From: an uncultured Litorilinea sp.
GTDB lineage: Bacteria; Chloroflexota; Anaerolineae; Caldilineales; Caldilineaceae
Length of the DNA stretch: 5,058 nucleotides
Assembly: GCA_946885925.1 (NCBI GenBank)
Contig: CAMPHP010000325.1
Coordinates: forward strand, 1-5,058
Direction: 5' to 3'
Positions 1 to 5,058 of this stretch are shown here, in pieces (the stretch's first letter is position 1; every line of letters starts with the position of its first letter). The notes beneath the pieces are model-generated. The model saw only the letters and a program-made list of their open reading frames with translations. It had not been told where the DNA came from and did no database searches. A program made the position numbers and the translations under genes.

Positions 1-1004
1 GCGATATGCAGAATCTGGAAACGCTGGAGAGCTTTGCTCACGCTGTTTCCCACATGCAGACGCTCTTTCGCATCCAGCCCGAGATCATCGCCTGTGATCT
101 GCACCCGGGCTATCTTTCAACGCGCTGGGCAAAGGAACGTGCAGAGGAGTATCGTGGTGCGGCGCAATTGGTACAGGTGCAGCACCACCACGCGCATATT
201 GCGTCGCTGATGGCTGAACATGGCTTGCATGGCGACAAACCAGTGATCGGCTTTTGCTTTGACGGCACAGGCTATGGGCCGGATGGCACGATTTGGGGTG
301 GTGAAGTGCTCATGGCTGATTATCGCCAATACGAACGGATAGCCCATCTCAAATGCTTCCCGCTCCCTGGTGGAGATACCGCCATCCGGCGACCCTACCG
401 CACGGCGCTCGCTGCCTTGTGGGCAGCGGGAATCGAGTGGGACGAGGCAATCCCTGCGGTTGCGGTGACAACGACAACCGAACGCGGTGTGCTCCAACGC
501 CAGTTCGCCACCAACCTCAACAGCGTGCCGACCAGCAGCATGGGTCGCCTCTTTGATGCCGTTGCGTCCCTTGCCGGAGTCTGTCACAACGCCCATTATG
601 AAGCTCAGGCTGCGATTGAGTTGGAAGCACTGGTAGATGCCGCTTGTTACGACAGCTATCACTTTGCCCTGCCGGATTCGGCATCTGCTTATTTTGATGC
701 GACCCCGGTATTGCAAGCGGTCGTTACTGACCTGCTCAACCAAGTGCCACCTGCGACCATTGCCAGCCGCTTTCACAACGCGGTCGCCAATCTGATCGTG
801 GCGTTGAGCCTGACCTTGCGCCAGCGTACAGGGATCAACCAAGTGGCGCTCAGCGGCGGCGTTTTCCAAAACTTTACGCTCTTGCAGCCCACCGTGCATC
901 GCCTGCAAGCCGCTGGTTTCGAGCCACTTGTCCACCGCATCGTGCCTGCCAACGACGGTGGTTTGGCGTTGGGGCAGGTGATGGTAGCAGCCTGTAAACA
1001 GTGA
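1..1004 (+). CDS. hypF: HypF carbamoyltransferase, C-terminal part (5' end outside window)
   Basis: HypF makes the activated carbamoyl group (carbamoyl-adenylate from carbamoyl phosphate and ATP) and transfers it to the C-terminal Cys of HypE, the first step of cyanide ligand synthesis for [NiFe]-hydrogenase, in the cytoplasm. The reading frame (codons from base 3) is open to the left edge; about 333 codons are visible. Full HypF is about 750-800 aa, so the acylphosphatase, zinc-finger and most YrdC-like parts lie upstream. Counting from the in-frame Met at base 6, the visible part is the Kae1-like domain: DLHPGYLSTR (31-40), metal-binding HHHAH (60-64), FDGTGYGPDG (85-94), FPLPGGD (118-124), SSMGRLFDAVASL (177-189), ALSGGVFQN (281-289) and NDGGLALGQ (316-324). 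The Met at base 6 is internal, not a start. The gene ends 23 bases before hypC. No frameshift is seen. Identification is secure. Confidence 0.97.
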   Translation, partial: DMQNLETLESFAHAVSHMQTLFRIQPEIIACDLHPGYLSTRWAKERAEEYRGAAQLVQVQHHHAHIASLMAEHGLHGDKPVIGFCFDGTGYGPDGTIWGGEVLMADYRQYERIAHLKCFPLPGGDTAIRRPYRTALAALWAAGIEWDEAIPAVAVTTTTERGVLQRQFATNLNSVPTSSMGRLFDAVASLAGVCHNAHYEAQAAIELEALVDAACYDSYHFALPDSASAYFDATPVLQAVVTDLLNQVPPATIASRFHNAVANLIVALSLTLRQRTGINQVALSGGVFQNFTLLQPTVHRLQAAGFEPLVHRIVPANDGGLALGQVMVAACKQ

Positions 1005-1014
1005 AGGGTTAACG

Positions 1015-1019
1015 AGGAG
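1015..1019 (+). promoter_or_regulatory. Shine-Dalgarno of hypC
   Basis: AGGAG lies 8 bases before the hypC ATG in the short hypF-hypC gap. It is the strongest ribosome-binding site in the hyp block; hypD and hypE have only weak ones and probably depend on coupling to the upstream gene. Confidence 0.85.
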
Positions 1020-1027
1020 AAACAACC

Positions 1028-1336
1028 ATGTGTCTTGGTGTTCCAGGCAAGGTCGTAGATATCTACAACGTAGAGGGTATACGGATGGGTAAGGTGGACT
1101 TTGGCGGCTTAGTCAAAGAGGTCTGCCTGGCCTATGTGCCCGAAGTGACACTGGGCGACTATACCATCGTGCATGTGGGCTTTGCCATTACACAACTCGA
1201 TGAGCAGTCAGCCCAGGAATCACTTGCCCTCTTGCGCCAGATGCGTTCGCTGGCAGAAGAATTGGGGACGCAAGAACAAGTGGAGCAACAAGTAGAGGTA
1301 CAAGAAAGAGCGGAAACGACCCATGCGCTATCTTGA
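1028..1336 (+). CDS. hypC: HypC/HybG/HupF-family hydrogenase maturation chaperone
   Basis: HypC is the small cytoplasmic chaperone that, with HypD, carries iron with its CN and CO ligands and delivers it to the hydrogenase large subunit. The protein is 102 aa. It opens with the family signature MCLGVPGK; Cys2, exposed after Met removal, is the essential ligand/partner-contact residue. The core continues through GKVDFGG (21-27), [22 protein letters not shown] (32-53) with the conserved His49, and [10 protein letters not shown] (58-67). The start is fixed by the signature and by AGGAG 8 bases upstream. Family members are commonly about 75-95 aa; this one has a Gln/Glu-rich tail (about residues 80-102) containing a degenerate four-residue repeat. 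The last 14 bases overlap hypD in another frame, which suggests translational coupling. The core identification is secure; the role of the tail is unknown. Confidence 0.96.
   Translation: MCLGVPGKVVDIYNVEGIRMGKVDFGGLVKEVCLAYVPEVTLGDYTIVHVGFAITQLDEQSAQESLALLRQMRSLAEELGTQEQVEQQVEVQERAETTHALS
1274..1309 (+). repeat. Degenerate 12-base tandem repeat in hypC tail (3 copies)
   Basis: Three consecutive 12-base units, GAACAAGTGGAG, CAACAAGTAGAG and GTACAAGAAAGA, share an ACAAG core at the same phase. They encode the successive tetrapeptides EQVE, QQVE and VQER (HypC residues 83-94). The in-frame period of four residues points to local duplication as the source of the long HypC tail; that origin is inferred. 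Confidence 0.6.
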
Positions 1337-2426
1337 TGAATTTCGAGACCCGGAATTGGCCCAACGGTTGCTCAATGAAATCCACGCCATGACCACTCAG
1401 CATTGGGCGATCATGGAGGTCTGTGGAGGGCAGACCCATTCTATTATTCGCAATGGCATGGATCAACTGCTACCCGACAAGATCGAGTTGATCCACGGCC
1501 CCGGCTGTCCTGTCTGTGTCACCCCCTTGGAGATCATTGACAAGGCATTGGCGATTGCGGCGCGCCCCGAAGTGATTTTCTGCTCCTTTGGCGACATGCT
1601 GCGTGTGCCTGGCAGCGGGCGCGATCTCTTTCAGGTCAAGAGCGAAGGAGGCGATGTACGCATTGTCTACTCCCCTCTGGATGCGCTCAAACTAGCTCAG
1701 GCCAACCCGGATCGTGAGGTCGTCTTTTTTGGTGTTGGCTTCGAGACCACCGCACCCGCCAATGCGATGGCTGTCCACCAGTCCAAACAGCTAGGGCTTT
1801 GTAACTTCTCGATGCTAGTCTCTCATGTGCTTGTGCCCCCCGCAATGGTCGCCATCCTGGAATCTGCCGACAACCAGGTACAGGCATTTCTTGCCGCCGG
1901 GCATGTATGCAGCGTCATGGGCTATTGGCAGTACCAACCGCTCGTCGACCACTACCATGTGCCGATTGTCGTCACAGGCTTCGAGCCGCTAGATGTCTTG
2001 TTGGGTATCCGTCTTGCCGTGGAGCAATTAGAGGCGGGCCGCGCCGAACTCGCAAACGCCTATAGCCGCGCCGTTACCTTCGATGGCAACAATCCAGCCC
2101 AAAAGATGTTGAGCGAAGTCTTTGAGGTGACAGACCGCACCTGGCGCGGCATTGGCACCATTCCCCAAAGTGGCTGGCGGCTGCGTGAGGCCTATCGTGC
2201 CTACGATGCCGAGTTGAAATTTGCCGTGAGTGACATCCACACCCTAGAGTCGTCTCTCTGTCACAGCGGCGATGTGTTGCGCGGGCGCATGAAGCCCAAT
2301 GCCTGCCCTGCCTTTGGCAAACAATGCACGCCGCGCACCCCACTTGGCGCGACGATGGTCTCCAGCGAAGGAGCCTGTGCCGCCTATTACCAATATGGAC
2401 GCTTTATGGAGCTGGAAACGGTTTAA
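1323..2426 (+). CDS. hypD: HypD, iron-sulfur hydrogenase maturation protein
   Basis: HypD is the cytoplasmic [4Fe-4S] scaffold that, complexed with HypC, receives cyanide from the HypE thiocyanate and assembles the Fe(CN)2CO moiety. It is 367 aa, close to the usual 360-380. Visible motifs are [10 protein letters not shown] (residues 32-41, with essential Cys34 and His39), GPGCPVCV (59-66, Cys62 and Cys65), [13 protein letters not shown] (86-98), [11 protein letters not shown] (135-145), GHVCSVMG (193-200), VTGFEPLD (217-224), and the C-terminal cluster-binding region with Cys313, Cys328, Cys335 and Cys352, ending in [16 protein letters not shown] (345-360). All expected cysteines are present, so it should be functional. 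The ATG lies inside the end of hypC (14-base overlap) with only a weak GGA at 1312-1314 as ribosome-binding site, so re-initiation from hypC is likely. hypE follows after 4 bases. Identification is secure. Confidence 0.98.
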   Translation: MRYLDEFRDPELAQRLLNEIHAMTTQHWAIMEVCGGQTHSIIRNGMDQLLPDKIELIHGPGCPVCVTPLEIIDKALAIAARPEVIFCSFGDMLRVPGSGRDLFQVKSEGGDVRIVYSPLDALKLAQANPDREVVFFGVGFETTAPANAMAVHQSKQLGLCNFSMLVSHVLVPPAMVAILESADNQVQAFLAAGHVCSVMGYWQYQPLVDHYHVPIVVTGFEPLDVLLGIRLAVEQLEAGRAELANAYSRAVTFDGNNPAQKMLSEVFEVTDRTWRGIGTIPQSGWRLREAYRAYDAELKFAVSDIHTLESSLCHSGDVLRGRMKPNACPAFGKQCTPRTPLGATMVSSEGACAAYYQYGRFMELETV

Positions 2427-2430
2427 CCTT

Positions 2431-3513
2431 ATGACTACCGCTACGCATCTCCCTACCCCCACAGCCACCACCCTAGAAGGGTGGAGTTGCCCATTGCCCC
2501 TTCGCAACCACCCCAACATAATCATGGGGCACGGTGGCGGTGGCAAGCTGTCGGCTGAGTTGGTGCAGCATCTTTTTTTGCCCGCCTTTCAAAATGAAGC
2601 ACTTGCCAATCTAGCCGATTCGGCGGTGCTGAATTTGAATGGCGCGCGGATGGCCTTTTCCACCGACTCCTTTGTCGTGCAGCCCCTCTTCTTTCCAGGT
2701 GGCAACATCGGCGATCTCGCCATCAACGGCACAGTCAACGATATTGCCATGAGTGGAGCCCAGCCCCTCTTTCTAAGCTGTGGCTTTATCTTGGAAGAAG
2801 GCATGAGCCTAGAGCAGTTGGGCGAGATCGTGCAATCCATGAGTGCTGCGGCACGCGCTGCCGGTATAACACTGGTAACAGGAGATACCAAGGTGGTGGA
2901 CAAGGGGCATGGAGATGGTGTCTACATCAACACCAGCGGCATCGGTCTCATTCCGCCCAACGTCACCATTGCTCCCCACCAGGCACGCCCAGGCGACCGG
3001 GTGCTCATTAGTGGCGAGATTGGCTTACATGGAATTGCGGTGATGAGCGTGCGCGCGGGTCTAATCTTTGACACGGTTGTATCAAGCGATTGTGCGCCTC
3101 TGAATGGTTTGGTGGCAGCCATGTTGGCTGAAACCCAGGAACTCCATGTGTTGCGCGACCCCACGCGCGGCGGTGTGGCCTCGTCGCTCAACGAAATTGC
3201 CCAAGCCTCGCACGTAGGCATTGTGCTAGACGAGCGCAAACTGCCCGTACCCGAAGCAGTACGCGCCGCCTGTGAGCTACTCGGCCTCGATCCGCTCTAT
3301 GTCGCAAATGAAGGCAAGCTCTTGGCGATTGTGCCAGAGCTTGTGGCGGAATCCTTGGTTGCCACCATGCGCCAGCACCCGATGGGCCAGCAAGCCACTA
3401 TCATCGGTCAAGTCGTAGAGGAGCACCCTGGCATGGTGATCGCCCACACAGGCATTGGCGGCAAGCGCGTCGTTGACATGCAAGTGGGCGAACAACTGCC
3501 GCGCATCTGCTAA
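2431..3513 (+). CDS. hypE: HypE, carbamoyl dehydratase
   Basis: HypE takes the carbamoyl group from HypF on its C-terminal cysteine and dehydrates it with ATP to a protein thiocyanate, the cyanide donor for HypD-HypC; it belongs to the PurM/SelD-like ATP-binding family. From the chosen start it is 360 aa. Motifs are GHGGGGKLS (33-41), FSTDSFVV (76-83), FFPGGNIGDLAINGTVNDIAMSGA (87-110), FILEEG (119-124), VTGDTKVV (149-156), LRDPTRGGV (241-249), ANEGK (292-296) and the terminal PRIC with Cys360 as the acceptor. The ATG at 2431 is preferred because it sits 4 bases after the hypD stop and leaves a plausible 32-residue lead into the glycine-rich loop. An in-frame ATG at 2299 would overlap hypD by 128 bases and add 44 residues with no family resemblance. 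No good Shine-Dalgarno is near 2431 (GGAG at 2408-2411 is too far), so coupling to hypD is inferred. The function is secure, the exact start less so. Confidence 0.96.
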   Translation: MTTATHLPTPTATTLEGWSCPLPLRNHPNIIMGHGGGGKLSAELVQHLFLPAFQNEALANLADSAVLNLNGARMAFSTDSFVVQPLFFPGGNIGDLAINGTVNDIAMSGAQPLFLSCGFILEEGMSLEQLGEIVQSMSAAARAAGITLVTGDTKVVDKGHGDGVYINTSGIGLIPPNVTIAPHQARPGDRVLISGEIGLHGIAVMSVRAGLIFDTVVSSDCAPLNGLVAAMLAETQELHVLRDPTRGGVASSLNEIAQASHVGIVLDERKLPVPEAVRAACELLGLDPLYVANEGKLLAIVPELVAESLVATMRQHPMGQQATIIGQVVEEHPGMVIAHTGIGGKRVVDMQVGEQLPRIC

Positions 3514-3549
3514 CTCAAATACTATCTTCTGCATACTCCTACGATATGG

Positions 3550-3583
3550 CCTGTCATTGCGCGCCCTAGGGCGCAATGACAGG
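3550..3583 (+). terminator. Palindromic hairpin after hypE, possible hyp operon terminator
   Basis: CCTGTCATTGCGC (3550-3562) is perfectly repeated in inverse as GCGCAATGACAGG (3571-3583), around an 8-base loop GCCCTAGG. Two more G-C pairs (3548-3549 with 3585-3586) are possible past a one-base bulge. It begins 36 bases after the hypE stop, the right place for an operon terminator. No real T-run follows on the + strand (only AATTTACTGTT), so intrinsic termination is uncertain. Alternatives are a dispersed palindromic repeat or an mRNA 3'-end stabiliser. The pairing is directly seen; the role is inferred. Confidence 0.5.
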
Positions 3584-3606
3584 GCCGAATTTACTGTTCC
3601 ATCTTA

Positions 3607-3624
3607 CCTAGTCCTTTGACTAGG
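3607..3624 (+). promoter_or_regulatory. Small hairpin 1 (CCTAGTC/GACTAGG) in nifJ upstream region
   Basis: CCTAGTC and GACTAGG form a perfect 7-bp inverted repeat around the four-base loop CTTT, followed by AAAAAG. With A's rather than T's after it, it is not a + strand terminator. On the - strand the hairpin is preceded, not followed, by a T-run. It may be a DNA operator half-site pair or an RNA leader hairpin; the sequence does not tell which. Confidence 0.4.
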
Positions 3625-3641
3625 AAAAAGTCACGTCAACC

Positions 3642-3656
3642 GACTAGCCGTTAGTC
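3642..3656 (+). promoter_or_regulatory. Small hairpin 2 (GACTA/TAGTC) in nifJ upstream region
   Basis: GACTA (3642-3646) pairs with TAGTC (3652-3656), with a possible extra G-U pair, leaving a very short loop. It reuses the core of the preceding hairpin 24 bases earlier, so the arms of the two could exchange partners. Its 3' arm with preceding bases (CCGTTAGTC, 3648-3656) is also complementary to the nifJ ribosome-binding region. The stem alone is weak. Confidence 0.3.
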
Positions 3657-3657
3657 T

Positions 3658-3682
3658 CCCCAGGTGTTGGGCTTGCCTGGGG
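3658..3682 (+). promoter_or_regulatory. C/G-rich hairpin (CCCCAGG/CCTGGGG)
   Basis: CCCCAGG (3658-3664) and CCTGGGG (3676-3682) form a perfect 7-bp stem with an 11-base loop. AATTGCGTTATAGAG follows, with no T-run, so it is not a convincing intrinsic terminator. Its strength and position suggest a structured leader or an operator-like element; function unknown. Confidence 0.4.
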
Positions 3683-3736
3683 GAATTGCGTTATAGAGTA
3701 GGAGAAGTAAAAGCAGGAGATATAAGCGCAAAACTT

Positions 3737-5058
<1,322 letters not shown>

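Noticed and set aside
353..556. A 67-codon plus-strand frame inside hypF
   Set aside because: It overlaps the conserved HypF frame in another phase and shows no motif or ribosome-binding site.
117..1025. A 302-codon open frame on the minus strand opposite hypF
   Set aside because: It lies wholly antisense to a well-conserved hypF sequence, its translation shows no recognisable domain, and long antisense frames are common opposite GC-rich genes.
2244..3576. Several 90-105 codon minus-strand frames opposite hypD and hypE
   Set aside because: All are shadows of the plus-strand genes, with no family motif and no plausible ribosome-binding context.
3616..3644. TTGACT at 3616-3621 as a -35 element
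   Set aside because: The bases 16-18 positions downstream do not resemble a -10 element, and the hexamer lies inside the small hairpin 3607-3624.
3700..3726. Two AGGAG boxes (3700-3704, 3715-3719) and a TATAAG hexamer as a possible promoter or ribosome-binding site
   Set aside because: No start codon follows either box at usable spacing, and no -35-like hexamer sits 16-18 bases before TATAAG. They may just be a purine-rich stretch.

Overview
The window reads as a bacterial chromosome segment of moderately high GC (mid-to-high 50s % by eye), with all genes on the + strand. Two blocks are visible: the tail of a [NiFe]-hydrogenase maturation operon (hypF-hypC-hypD-hypE, bases 1-3513), and, after a 321-base untranslated stretch, the first third of a NifJ-type pyruvate:ferredoxin/flavodoxin oxidoreductase gene that runs off the right edge.

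Hyp block. The 3' part of hypF enters from the left edge. hypC follows 23 bases later behind a clear Shine-Dalgarno, hypD overlaps the end of hypC by 14 bases, and hypE starts 4 bases after hypD. This packing indicates one transcript with translational coupling. The products form one pathway: HypF activates carbamoyl phosphate and passes the carbamoyl group to the C-terminal Cys of HypE, which dehydrates it to a thiocyanate. HypC and HypD, with the HypD [4Fe-4S] cluster, carry the iron, receive the cyanides and hold Fe(CN)2CO until it is delivered to the hydrogenase large subunit. All expected catalytic motifs are present. hypA, hypB and the hydrogenase structural genes are not in the window; hypA and hypB commonly precede hypF.

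Gap (3514-3834). It has no credible gene but an unusual density of inverted repeats: a 13-bp-arm palindrome that may terminate the hyp operon, two small hairpins sharing an ACTAG/CTAGT core, a C/G-rich hairpin, and a larger interrupted hairpin just before nifJ. One strand of the second small hairpin is also complementary to the nifJ ribosome-binding region. This leader is the most unexplained part of the window.

nifJ block. The visible 408 codons cover PFOR domain I and most of domain II. Thr31, Glu64 and Arg114 fall at the same numbers as the active-site residues of the Desulfovibrio africanus enzyme when translation starts at 3835.

Organism. An anaerobic or facultative bacterium with [NiFe]-hydrogenase and ferredoxin-linked pyruvate metabolism. 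Chloroflexota or Cyanobacteria are plausible from the N-terminally extended HypE and NifJ style, but the sequence alone does not settle it. I see no mobile element, CRISPR, tRNA or rRNA. The protein-coding content is ordinary, and I do not see a new multi-gene system.
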